Shown: piece after piece, positions 48,319-58,877 of the stretch | Layout of the letters: each line of letters opens with the position of its first letter | Position numbering within the stretch: position 1 is the first letter of the stretch | Origin: Gordionus sp. m RMFG-2023 | Taxonomy: Eukaryota > Nematomorpha > Gordioida > Chordodea > Parachordodidae | Assembly: GCF_954871325.1 (NCBI RefSeq) | Contig: NC_088775.1 | Location: 68,487,561 to 68,551,560 of the forward strand | Direction of reading: 5' to 3' | Length of the DNA stretch: 64,000 bases | Notes under the pieces: generated by a model | Seen by the model: only the letters and a program-made list of their open reading frames with translations | Databases searched by the model: none | What the model was told of the DNA's origin: nothing | Translations under genes and position numbers: made by a program

Positions 48319-48840
48319 TAATATGGGTATTAAAGCAATATTAAGTCAATACCAGACTGACATACATGTTATGCTGAGCTGAAACCTACTTAAGATTGAT
48401 AAAAAATTAAGGCAAAAAACAATATAGTAATGAGGCAAAAAACAATAAAGTATATTAAGGCAAAACATTTTAAGAAATGATAACAAATTTTAAAATTGAT
48501 AGAATATAACAGGGTTTGATAAAATATAACAAGGTAAAGACAAATTACTGACATATTACCTAACCAGAGAATATGAGTATATATATTGTTAGATTAAAGC
48601 TAAATTTGTGCTACATTATGATTAAAATATAAAAGAAGAAAAAGATAAAAGGAAGAAAAATATACCTGTTTTGAGAAGACTAATTAAGACTTAGACACCA
48701 ATTAGAAATAGGTTTTGAAAGCAAAAAAATTCTGACCTGTTCCAAATCTACTTTACTTTATTATTCTTGAGATATTAGTTGTCCTTCTAAGAAACGCTAA
48801 TCACAATCATCAATAAATGAGTAAGACTGCATTCATAGTG
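48319..48840. other. AT-rich spacer between hAT-4 and the hairpin MITE
   Basis: No gene. A few short 'aggcaaaaaacaa' duplications (48410-48445). Confidence 0.4.
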
Positions 48841-49095
48841 GAGACGGATCCGATTTTTACATCCGTTCCGTCAAAAGTCAATCTCATTAAAAATGATATA
48901 TATGTTCATAGTGCGTCCGTTCCGATACCTTCCGTCTTAAAAACGGATCCGGCAAATTTTGAAGTAAAAACATTTTGACTTTTTGATCCGGCAAATCTTA
49001 TAGAGCGTTATAACGTTACTTACAATTTTTTTATAGTCTATGAACATTTATATCATTTTTAATGAGTTTGACTTTTGACGGAAATTAGTAAATTT
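48838..49095. mobile_element. MITE-like hairpin element
   Basis: Inverted repeats of 44 bp at 48868-48911 (CCGTCAAAAGTCAATCTCAT...) and 49038-49081 (reverse complement with few differences) enclose about 126 bp. The sequence is rich in ACGGATCCG-like motifs ('gagacggatccgatttttac', 'aaaacggatccggc'). It has no reading frame. It could be a PIF/Harbinger-type MITE by look, but I could not define a target duplication. Confidence 0.55.
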
Positions 49096-49109
49096 TATTT
49101 AATATCTCG

Positions 49110-50782
49110 TAACCAAGCCTTCTGGGGGAACAGGCAACAAGAAGGCAATATGATGGCCCTTATTAAGCTTATTGCAGATTCTGAACCTATACTAAAAATG
49201 TATATACAGCAATGAAGAAAGAAAAAAGGATAAAAAAAATAAGGGATTAAAAACGAAATTATATTTAAACCTATAATAACATAAACATTCTCATTGAATC
49301 CATGAAAAATATGGTTATAAAAAAAATTAAAAATGAGATTACATTCAAGAGGTGCTTTTCAATCATAGTTGATGGCACATACGATGTTTCGAAATCAGAA
49401 GCAATAGCTTTGATAGTAAGATATGTTGAAAATAGTGAGACGCCGAAGCCTGTTGAGAGACTGATTGACATATATTTTACGGGAAATACCACAGGTCTCG
49501 ATATAAAGCATAATATAATATCCAAACTTGGCTCGATGAATTTACCCCTTGAATATCTAGTTGGGCAAAGTTATGATGGCGCCTCAAACATGAGTGATCA
49601 ATGGTGTGCAAGCCTTGATTAGAGCAGAGGCGCCAAAGGCAGCTTTTATTTGGTGTTATTGTCATCGATTAAATTTAATCGTTGTTCAATTATGCCAATC
49701 AATTAAAGAACTTCGAAATGTTCTAGGAATACTAGATATGTCGATTTTAATGGTGTAAAAAGATATGAGGTACTCAAAAAATTTTAGTGTAAGGATCTGA
49801 AAAAATCGCAATGATTTCTACGCGTCAAGAATACCACTCGGTAATAGTTCCTTATTTATTTAAATTTTAAATGTTTTATTTAGAAGCTGGCTATCGTCAT
49901 ATAAAGCTATTGTAAATTTTTTTTAACTTTATGATGCCTTGAGGGCAGCTTTAACAAATTTAAAGGATTCTGAAGATCCTGCCACTTCCACTATGGCTAG
50001 TGCTATAGTCTTTAGAATATAAAAATTTGATTTTATCTTATCACTTTGTGTTTGGATAAAATATTGTTGATAACAAGTTTGGCTTGTACAAAATTGCTAA
50101 CCATTTCGAAGGATATATGGTATGCAATAAATCAAATTCAACTGGCAAAAGATTGCTTGATTAATTTGAGATGTATAATATAAATTATTGTCTTAATTAT
50201 TTTTAATCTAATAGATAATAACACTGAATTTTTGGATGTTTTTTCAAAGGCGCAAGATTTTATGAAGGAGAAAAATCTACCTTTTGATTTTGAAAGTTCT
50301 AGACTTCAAACATTACAATCCAAAAAGGAGAGGTATATATACTTTCATCATTAAATATAGAAATTTTTTTTAGCTTTAAAATAGGTGTGTATTATGCTGC
50401 ACTCGATTTAATTATTATGCAGTTTAACGAAAGATTTAATGATGATTCAATGAAATTTTTACATCAAACATCATTTTTTACGCCAAAGGGAATGGTAGAA
50501 AAATCAATTATTAAAGAAGATATCGAGGATATCTGTGAATTTTACAATTTAAATTCAAGTCAAATTTTCGAAGATTTATTAACCATTCCCACAACCTCAT
50601 GTACTGCCAAAAGAGTCATGAGTAAAATTAAATTAATTAAAACAAGACTGCGCAGTACCATGAAAGATTCTTTTCTCAATAATTTAACCATATTATCAAT
50701 GGGAAATTTTTTATTTAAACAATTAAATACTGATGAAATTATAAATTCTTTCGCTTTCTCTTCCCCTAATTTATTAATTTAA
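49110..50782 (+). pseudogene. hAT-5 transposase fossil (ZMYM/DUF4371 type)
   Basis: The order is QQEGNMMALIKLIADSEPIL (49130-49210), ILIESMKNMVIKKIKNEITF, then CFSIIVDGTYDVSKSEAIAL (first acidic residue), LVGQSYDGASNMS (49302-49622), and in a shifted frame WCYCHRLNLIVVQLCQSIKE (49640-49710). Next comes a decayed middle, and from about 50374 FKIGVYYAALDLIIMQFNER to the C-terminal TTSCTAKRVMSKIKLIKTRL. A 41-nt GT...AG intron at 50333-50373 joins KKE to SFKIGVYY. The usual AERSFS text has become AKRVMS. Frameshifts and stops make it inactive. The right terminus of the element, CAGTGGCCCC read inward, lies at 57479 beyond MULE-1. I could not find the left terminus. Confidence 0.75.
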
Positions 50783-50972
50783 AAATAATATTTATAAAGT
50801 CATATTTTTTGCATTTTATTTATATTATATATTAAAAATTGATGCAATAAAAATTATTTTTGAAATTTATGGGTGTCATAATTATCATTTTTTCGAAGGG
50901 GGGGATACTTTTCAAGGGAGTACTTTTCATGGGGGTATTCTGCTTCATTCGTTCAAAAAGTGTAGGGGCCAC
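50783..50972 (+). other. Right subterminal region of hAT-5, interrupted by MULE-1
   Basis: After the transposase stop comes a GC-richer block with 'tcgaaggggggg' and 'catgggggtattctgc', typical of hAT ends. The sequence breaks at TAGGGGCCAC (50963-50972), which is repeated at 57468-57477 and followed there by TG, completing the end GGGGCCACTG. Confidence 0.65.
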
Positions 50973-52080
50973 GGGTAATGATATTGCACGGTAAGCGTGC
51001 ACTATTTTTTTCATGTTTTTCATAAATTAACAAGCACGCCAAAATACGTCATATATTTATTTTTTTGTAAAATAAGTAAAATTACGAAAGCTCTCGTTTA
51101 TAAATGTTCGTTTTATAATTATTTTATTTGAAAAACTAAACAATTATTTAAACGTTCATTATGGACATTCAATTTATATTATAAAAGTAATCGTATTTAT
51201 ATACACAATATTTAAAATTTAATGAAATAGGTTATTCCTTTTACAGAACCTATTCCTTTTACAGTACCTGTTCATTTTACAGTACCTTAATAGCCAAGTA
51301 TTTTTATACTCAATTTATATTATAAAAGTATATTGTTATATACTTAGTTACAATAATAATTTTATATTTAAAATTTAATGAAATAGGTTATTCCTTTTAC
51401 AGAACCTATTCCTTTTACAGTACCTGTTCATTTTACAGTACCTGTTCATTTTACAGTACCTTGATAGCCAAGTATTTTTATACTCAATTTATATTATAAA
51501 AGAATAATTGTTAAATTTATAGTTATGCTTATACAGGCACACTGGACAGGTTAAATGTTAGCCTTTGTGCTACCCACCCTATTCAAATTTTTTACTTAAG
51601 TTGTTAGGCCCACCCTGGTTCTCTTTAAATACAAGCCCTAATCAAAAATGTATGTAGTTGAACATACAAATAAAAACTATTTGTGATATTTGGAATGGTT
51701 AAATTAAATATATTAACCCTTATTTACCATCTCTCTATTAATTCAAGATTATGATATAAATATTAGCACAAAAAAAATCCACAGGCCATGTATATATTTT
51801 AAGAGGTTGCTCAGCCTAGCTTATAGCAAATCTCTAATAATAATATTTTTTTAAAAAGCTTATATCATACTACATTCTTATGGATGAGCATCAAAGCAAT
51901 TTTGATTTAGACAATATAACTTCTAAAAGTTAAATAAATTTAGAAATAACAATATTTTTAATAATATATTTACTATTGACTTGAAATGTAATTATTAAAA
52001 GTTTACCTAAAATTTTTATCTTACTCTATAATCTATTTAATAGGTTGGGGCTCAATTTGAATCATTTAATGATTTGCAGG
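50973..52080 (+). repeat. MULE-1 left inverted repeat with a copy of the transposase gene start
   Basis: The outer part (50973-51780) mirrors 56680-57467 closely. The inner part is weaker but clear: an ATG-bearing 'tatggatgagcatcaaagca' at 51879-51898 mirrors the first exon near 56635, and 'ggttggggctcaatttgaat' at 52043-52062 mirrors the second exon start near 56512. So this arm holds a plus-strand, truncated copy of the promoter and gene start. Confidence 0.82.
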
Positions 52081-53180
52081 TATAAAGATAGCTAATATTA
52101 TCCAATACTTTAAGAAACAAATATTTTTATCAATTTATATGTTGTCTAAGAATAAAATGAGATATAAATAATTCCCAATGAATCATAACATATTTTAGTC
52201 AGTTTGATTTAATTTCATATATTATCACTCAGAGGTTGATTTTATTTTTTATGCATGTATTTTATCAAAAACAGTACAAATAACCTGAGACCTTAAAATT
52301 TTGCTCACTGATGAAAATTCACTAATAAAACTTTTTTTCTTCAAATAATTGGCTTCCAAATTATTCCAAAGAATCTTGAAAACCATAGTAGCTAATATAA
52401 GCTTCTCTAATTTTATTTAATTCTATTTTTAACAATCTATAGTGTTACTCTTACTACTATTGCATAACTGACTTATTGGCTTAATTGCTTATTGAACTAA
52501 GTTAAATATTATCTACCCATTGGATTTCAATTTAAAATAAATTTTAAAATTCAATCTTAAGTTGTTTTACTTCTTATACTTATTGGTTAAAATATTTCAA
52601 TTAAGTTAAGATAAAAAATCTAAACACTATAATAAAATAATTATTTAGATTAAACAATGTTTATTATTATTTTATTATATTCAAAATAAGGCTTCTATGT
52701 AGCAAGTGACAATAAAGTCAAAAAGTATACAATAGAAATAAACAATAACACCTCCATATAATACCCAAAGGCCCTTTTAAGGGCCAGTTAAAATTTGTAG
52801 AAGAAAAAGAGTTTAAAGATAATAAAACATTTAGCTTTTGTTTCCATCAAAAGAGAAATTTATATAAGTCAAATAAAAAGAATAAACAACTTTTCATTTT
52901 AATGTGAATTCTGATATAATTATGAATAAATATTTTAAATTATCATATATTTTATTTGAATTTAATAATATCACCTTTGATTCAATTTTAACTATATTTC
53001 TTTATGTTAATTTTATTCTTAGCACATAAATTAAACTAAAATGATAGTATTCTTAAATCTTATTAGAAAATTTTATTTTCATTGTTTTGCAAATTTGGCC
53101 TACATTTTGATCAATTCATTTGCAAATCCTATAATCTTGCCTTATTTTCCAAAACATCTTTAATTTTTTTTATATCTTAC
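52081..53180. other. Interior of MULE-1 without an assigned gene
   Basis: AT-rich. A near-palindrome GGCCCTTTTAAGGGCC lies at 52770-52785. I see no convincing coding signal on either strand. Confidence 0.35.
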
Positions 53181-53189
53181 CCTTCTAAA

Positions 53190-54450
53190 TAGCCAAAATA
53201 ACGTAAAGCAGCCCATAAAAAGTTTCCCTGTTTTTTATTATTGCATTATTTAGAAGTGACTCAATAAAACAAATATTTTTTGAAGGCCATTTTTTATTAT
53301 AAGATATATAATTTATAAAAAAATAATATTTGTACTATTGATTATATAAAAATAATATTAAATATTTTATTTAAAAAATGATAGCGTTCTAATTTGATTT
53401 GAGCTTGTAGATATATTCCCAACTTTCACAAAAGAAAAATTTGAAATTGGGACATTTGTGGTGTTATTTAATGGTAATGTCAGTTTGGGCATATTATTTG
53501 GTAAAATCCCTTAAAGAAATAAATATTAAATATTATTAAAGTGGTCTATTACTAAAAGGATTTAATGTCCTAATATTATTTCCATGTGGTAGTACTAAAA
53601 TAAAATAATTAGGTATATATAATAAAAGATTTACAAGAACTGTGGAGTACATTGTTCGTTTTTGCAGAAGTATCCTCTGGTAATATCTTTTTTGTAATTG
53701 ATTTGTATTTAATAGAGGCCCTACAAGAAAAACATCAGATAATAATATAATTAAGTAATTTCATTACTAAAAGAATCTTTTTGTCTATCATAATTACAAG
53801 AATGGATAACTATATTCTTATCTGATGAGCCAGCAGTGTGCTTTTTAGCATTAGCACATCCTAAAAATAATATATATAAAAAATTAAATAAAGTTTAACA
53901 ATATATAATCTATAAATGTTTGTATTGATGAATGTAAACTTGTAGAATCTTGAAAATATATTATGCAATTAGTATAAAATTTATAAAAAAATACTTGTGT
54001 TTTCAGAAAGAGTTTGTAAGGGTTTACTATTTGTGAAAATTTTTATTGATGAGGGAAAACTAGTATCTAAAAAAAATATATTGTAAAGACATAAAAAAAT
54101 TTTTTGCTTTTCATATAAACAATATTTGCTATTAGCCAAAAAAAAGTGATATAGATGTAACTATAAAATATGTAACCTTTCATATCTATCAAATGCTTAA
54201 AGTTTTGATTATTTTCTTTGTCCATTATATTGATGTTATTTATTTGTTTTTCTTATCACTTTCACTTTTCACAAATAATATAAATGAATTTAAAGATCAA
54301 ACCTTTTCTCATATTTTTAGCATCTTTGCATCTTTTCAAATATCCAGGACTTATTTTTTCTGGCATTTCAATATTTTTTATATTATTGAAATTGATTTCT
54401 ACTTCACTAACTTGTTTCAGTGGATTTTCTGGTTTTTGTTCAACATCTTT
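53190..54450 (-). other. String of candidate short exons downstream of the MULE-1 transposase
   Basis: On the minus strand several short protein-like segments lie between AG and GT: about 54435-54300 (SPGYLKRCKDAKNMRKG), 53867-53750 (CANAKKHTAGSSDKNIVIHS), 53718-53640 (SITKKILPEDTSAKTNNVLH), 53600-53550 (LPHGNNIRTLNPF), 53512-53400 (ILPNNMPKLTLPLNNTTNVP) and 53240-53194 (GNFLWAALRYFGYLE). Gaps are mostly 40-60 nt and AT-rich, like the micro-introns in the hATs here. They could be the C-terminal exons of the transposase (basic, low-complexity tail) or a second MULE gene. Reading phases do not all fit in my hand assembly, so this remains a hypothesis. Confidence 0.35.
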
Positions 54451-54514
54451 TATATATATTTTTTAAAGTTTACAGAATATATTATAATTCATTAAAAAAA
54501 ATTATTAATAAATT

Positions 54515-56635
54515 CTAAAAAAAATGATTACCCATGTCATTAAATTTAAATCCTGATGTTGGATTAAATATATTGATAGCATGTTCAAATTGTTCAATAA
54601 TTTTAGGAGTAGGCTGACATAGATCTTTATAAACATATTTTAAGTATGTATATATTTTGTTAAATGCATTTTCATTCATCTGAGATGATAATGATGATAT
54701 ATTTTGCATAATATCCTTTACTTTTCTGAATTTTTCATCAGATGATAAAATTTTTTTTTCATTGATAGTATGATTAATTCTAGTGCCATCGATATCATTT
54801 TGATTAATATTATTAGTAAGTATTTTATTTTTATTAGTCATCATGTAAATTTTTGAATTCATAAAGTAATCTCTCTGCCATCTTGGATGACATAAATTTT
54901 GATCAAACAGATCTATACCATTCAATCTTCTATATTCAAAAATATGCCTACATGGTAATAAAATAGATTCTAAATATCCACAACTACAATTTGAGGGTAA
55001 TACTGTTAAAGTTAAATTTCCTTCATCATGGGATATTGATAAATTTAGCTGATATCCTTTTAAAGGCAGCATTAGTTAATATATTTTGATATTTGAATTT
55101 TACACTATTTTCTGGATAACTTATTATAGATATTTTTTTAAGATTCATAATCACATTATGATTCTTTTCCTCATTTGAGGTATCTATACAAATATTCAAA
55201 TTTTTGAAAAAATTTGTTAAATTTGAATGTTTTTTTATTAGGGTTTTGAGTACCCTATTCATACTCTCCGTCCTATTATTTGTATAAATAGAAAAATTTG
55301 TGGTTTTACACCGCCATGCATAAGACCACTCGTGTCGAATGTTATGCCAATTATTATTAAAATATTCTTCCACATCTGGAAAATTTAATGTCATCAATGA
55401 ATTATATATTTCCCAATAATGTGCCTCTGTTTTGGTGTAGATCATTTTTTTCAAAAGATTTAACACAACCTTTACCTGGGTAGAATTTATATTTCTCTTT
55501 TTAACGGTTATTTCTCTAATAAATGTTTGTTGTACATAGAACATACATATTTCAAGTGAAGCCATAGGAAAGGCTTCTCTATAAGCATGTCTATCAGCAA
55601 AGTCCTTATCTGCAATTATTACTTTAATTTTATTATTATTATCATTGTACGATTTAAATAAATCACACATATTTTTAACAATTAAATAATTCTCAGATTT
55701 GACTATCCATATAGCAGCAAATCTCGTTTGTTCTTCGCCATCAATAACAAAGAGAGTAAATACTGGCATTTGATAATAATTTAATTTATAAGTTGCATCA
55801 ACCAGGAGAATCTCTGGAAATGCACTAAAGTAACCCTTCATATTTGGGGTTTGGTAATATATCCCATGAAGGGTATTGTTTTCAGAAACTATTTTTATAA
55901 TATTATTAGGGTTTAAATTTTTTAATAAGTTAAAAACATCCAGGAGCTCAGAGTCCCCTGGTTGATATAATATTTTCTTTTTTATATTATATAAATCTCG
56001 ATTTGTTGTGTAAACTCCTTTTTGTTGGAGGTCATATTTAATTTTAAGAATTGAGGCATCATATTCTAAACACTTAACAATTAATGATCTTGATTCATCA
56101 TTTATTTTACGTTGCTTAGGTAAACGCATGAATAAATTATAATCTAAATTAATAAATAAAAATTGTATATTTCTTAAAAATATATACCCAAATCATGATT
56201 ATGCCCACTATTCATTTTGGAAACCTATAGCCTATGTAGATCCCCTATTATTATGTGCTTTTCTGAAAAGCTGTTTGGGCAATTTAGTTGTAAAATTTGG
56301 GTAAGTCGTTTTCCTTTCCCACGACTTTTAAAGTGTCTTCCTCCATGTATACAAACATAACGTATATATTTGTATTGTATTGTTTGAATAATGTTTTCAT
56401 CAAAATTACCAAGCTTGGTACATGTTGCTATATGGTAATTTGTAAACACTAGATTTTCATATTTATCTATAGCTTCTTGCAAATCATTAAATGATTCAAA
56501 TTGTGCCCCAACCTATGAAATAGATTATAGAATAGATAACCTTATTAAAAAAAATATGCATTGTTACTTCTATTTTTTTTGACTTGTAGAAGTTATTTCT
56601 TCATCTAAATCAAAATTGCTTTGATATTCATCCAT
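54515..56635 (-). pseudogene. MULE-1 transposase (FAR1/FLYWCH-like finger, MULE core, SWIM finger)
   Basis: Reading order: a probable first exon with ATG at 56635 (MDEYQSNFDLDEEITST); an exon from about 56512 (VGAQFESFNDLQEAIDKYEN) with a FAR1-like DNA-binding region ending LNCPNSF and, past an in-frame TAG, VSKMNSGHNHDLG; then 56129-55026 with the MULE core. In that segment Asp111 (LLVDATYKLN), Asp174 (IIADKDF) and Glu287 (TNNRTESMNR) are the likely catalytic triad. A SWIM finger follows (C-S-C-x9-C-R-H, about 54940-54990), then a helical tail to 54515. The SWIM part is in another frame, overlapping by 47 bases near 55050. ZSWIM-like animal MULEs have this layout. With one stop and one frameshift it is probably inactive, though sequence errors could explain either. 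Confidence 0.82.
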
Positions 56636-57467
56636 AAGAATCTAATATAGGGTAACTAATAATCATTATTATTTGAATTTTTTTTGTGCTAATATTTATA
56701 TCATAATCTTGAATTAATAGAGAGATGGTAAATAAGGGGTAATATATTTAATTTAACCATTCCAAATATCACAAATAGTTTTTATTTGTATGTTCAACTA
56801 TATACATTTTTGATTAGGGCTTGTATTTAAAGAGAACCAGGGTGGGCCTAACAACTTAAGTAAAAAATTTGAATAGGGTGGGTAGCACAAAGGCTAACAT
56901 TTAACCTGTCCAGTGTGCCTGTATAAGCATAACTATAAATTTAACAATTATTCTTTTATAATATAAATTGAGTATAAAAATACTTGGCTATCAAGGTACT
57001 GTAAAATGAACAGGTACTGTAAAAGGAATAGGTTCTGTAAAAGGAATAACCTATTTCATTAAATTTTAAATATAAAATTATTATTGTAACTAAGTATATA
57101 ACAATATACTTTTATAATATAAATTGAGTATAAAAATACTTGGCTATCAAGGTACTGTAAAATGAACAGGTATTGTAAAATGAATAGGTTCTGTAAAAGG
57201 AATAACCTATTTCATTAAATTTTAAATATTGTGTGTATATAAATACGATCTTTTATAATATAAATTGAATGTCCATATTGAATGTTTAAATAATTGTTTA
57301 GTTTTTCAAATAAAATAATTATAAAACGAACATTTATAAACGAGAGCTTTCGTAATTTTACTTATTTATTTACCAAAAAATAAATATATGACGTATTTTG
57401 GCGTGCTTGTTAATTTATGAAAAACATGAAAAAAATAGTGCACGCTTACCGTGCATTATCATTACCC
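56470..57467 (-). repeat. MULE-1 right inverted repeat
   Basis: The mirror of 50973-52080. Outer end ATCATTACCC at 57467, then the TAGGGGCCAC duplication. On the minus strand it carries the transposase promoter region, first exon and part of the second. Confidence 0.85.
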
Positions 57468-57479
57468 TAGGGGCCACTG

Positions 57480-58075
57480 GGCAAAGGTAATTGGTTTTAA
57501 TTAATATTTACATACACATTTTTGTAGAAAATTCTAAAATTAAGACGAAACCAAGCTAATATCAAATATAAATACAGTACCTCAAGGCAAAGGTAATTGG
57601 TTAATTAATATTTACATACACATTTTTGTAGAAAATTCTAAAATTAAGACGAAACCAAGCTAATATTAAATATAAATATAGTACCTCAAGGTAAAGGTAA
57701 TTGGTTTTAATTAATAGTAACATACACATTGTAGAAAATTATAAAATAGACTAAACCTCAAAAGCTATTTACATACCATTTTTGTAGAAAATTATAAAAG
57801 ACTAAACCTCAAAAGCTATTTACATACCATTTTTGTAGAAAATTATAAAATAAAGACTAAACCTCAAAAGCTATTTACATACCATTTTTGTAGAAAATAA
57901 TAAAATAAAGACTACACCTCATAAGCTATTTACATACCATTTTTGTAGAAAATTATAAAATAAAGACTAACCTCAAAAGCTATTTACATACCATTTTTGT
58001 AGAAAATTATAAGTAACCTTAAAAGCTAATATCATATATAAATACAGTACCTCAAGGCAAAGGTAATTGGTTTTA
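57480..58075. repeat. Compound minisatellite (~108-bp and ~62-bp units)
   Basis: Units starting 'ggcaaaggtaattggtttta' and ending 'aatacagtacctcaa' recur near 57480, 57588, 57690 and 58055. Between the third and the last, a shorter ~62-bp unit 'ctatttacataccatttttg' plus 'tagaaaattataaaa' repeats five to six times. The first unit is cut at GGCAAAGG, the predicted 8-bp target of hAT-5. Confidence 0.85.
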
Positions 58076-58084
58076 ATTAATATT

Positions 58085-58380
58085 TACATATTAGTATTAG
58101 TAAGATTCTATCTTAGTATTAGTAAGATTCTATCTTAGTATTAGTAAGATTCTATCTTAGTATTAGTAAGATTCTATCTTAGTATTAGTAAGATTCTATC
58201 TTAGTATTAGTAAGATTCTTTCTTAGTATTAGTAAGATTCTATCTTAGTATTAGTAAGATTCTAAGTATTAGTAGGATTCTATCTTAGTATTAGTAAGAT
58301 TCTATTCTTAGTATTAGCAAGATTCTATCTTAGTATTAGCAAGATTCTATCTTAGTATTAGCAAGATTCTATATTATTAA
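58085..58380. repeat. 22-bp minisatellite, about 13 copies
   Basis: The unit TTAGTATTAGTAAGATTCTA(TC) repeats head to tail. Most copies are identical; the last three share a TAGCAAG variant, and one copy is shortened near 58262. Homogeneous, so recent expansion. Confidence 0.93.
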
Positions 58381-58877
58381 ATATTTTTCTGAACAAGGCC
58401 AAGGTAATTGGTTTTAATGGTGTATGGCAAATTTTTTTTTTCTAAAATTTATCTTTATAATTTTAACAGCATTTGAACACATGGATAAAATTAGGAATAT
58501 TTATATTTTCTAAGAAATAGAACCTTAGAAGAACAATAATTATGGTAAATTATTTATATTTTATATTTATAACAATCTTTTAGAATTTTTTAAATAATGA
58601 TACCTTCTGCATATAGAAAGTCAAGTTATTATAAAAATAAAATATATTTTACCTGTATTTCTCCAACCTGTCTCGGGAGAGGTTACACAGTAAATAACCT
58701 ATTTACTGAAACAGCAGCATGCAACGGTAAATTATTTAATATATAAGATGTGATTTATTGTTTTCTAGATATTTGAATTTATTTGAGTGGAAGAAGAGGA
58801 AGTATTTTACAAAATTTTTTAAAAATTTAATTATAAATATTTAAACAAATTTTTCTTAATATATTTTTCCTTAAGTC
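58381..58877. other. Spacer upstream of MULE-2
   Basis: A last 'aaggtaattggttttaatgg' phrase (58400-58420) ties it to the preceding array. Otherwise AT-rich. It may hold the left end and promoter of MULE-2, but I could not identify a terminal inverted repeat. Confidence 0.4.

Larger units (their letters stand above)
50973..57467 (-). mobile_element. MULE-1: Mutator-like element with very long inverted repeats
   Basis: Terminal inverted repeats of about 0.8 kb (50973-51780 and 56680-57467) begin GGGTAATGAT. They are flanked by a perfect 10-bp duplication TAGGGGCCAC (50963-50972 and 57468-57477), in the 8-11 bp range of Mutator elements. Each arm contains an internal ~150-bp tandem duplication and short 'attccttttacagaacct' sub-repeats. 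The arms stay related further inward, to about 52080 and 56470, where they include the 5' end of the transposase gene. The minus strand encodes a SWIM-type MULE transposase. Arms are highly similar, so insertion is fairly recent. Confidence 0.92.

Noticed and set aside
52770-52785. GGCCCTTTTAAGGGCC as a terminator or operator
   Set aside because: A lone short near-palindrome inside a eukaryotic transposon without any associated gene; noted only as sequence.
54193-54495. 100-codon hydrophobic plus-strand frame resembling a membrane protein
   Set aside because: It is antisense to the candidate tail exon of MULE-1; AT-rich DNA read this way gives Phe/Ile/Leu runs.
58085-58380. Regular 22-bp repeat that could suggest a CRISPR array
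   Set aside because: The units are directly head to tail with no unique spacers, in a eukaryotic transposon context.
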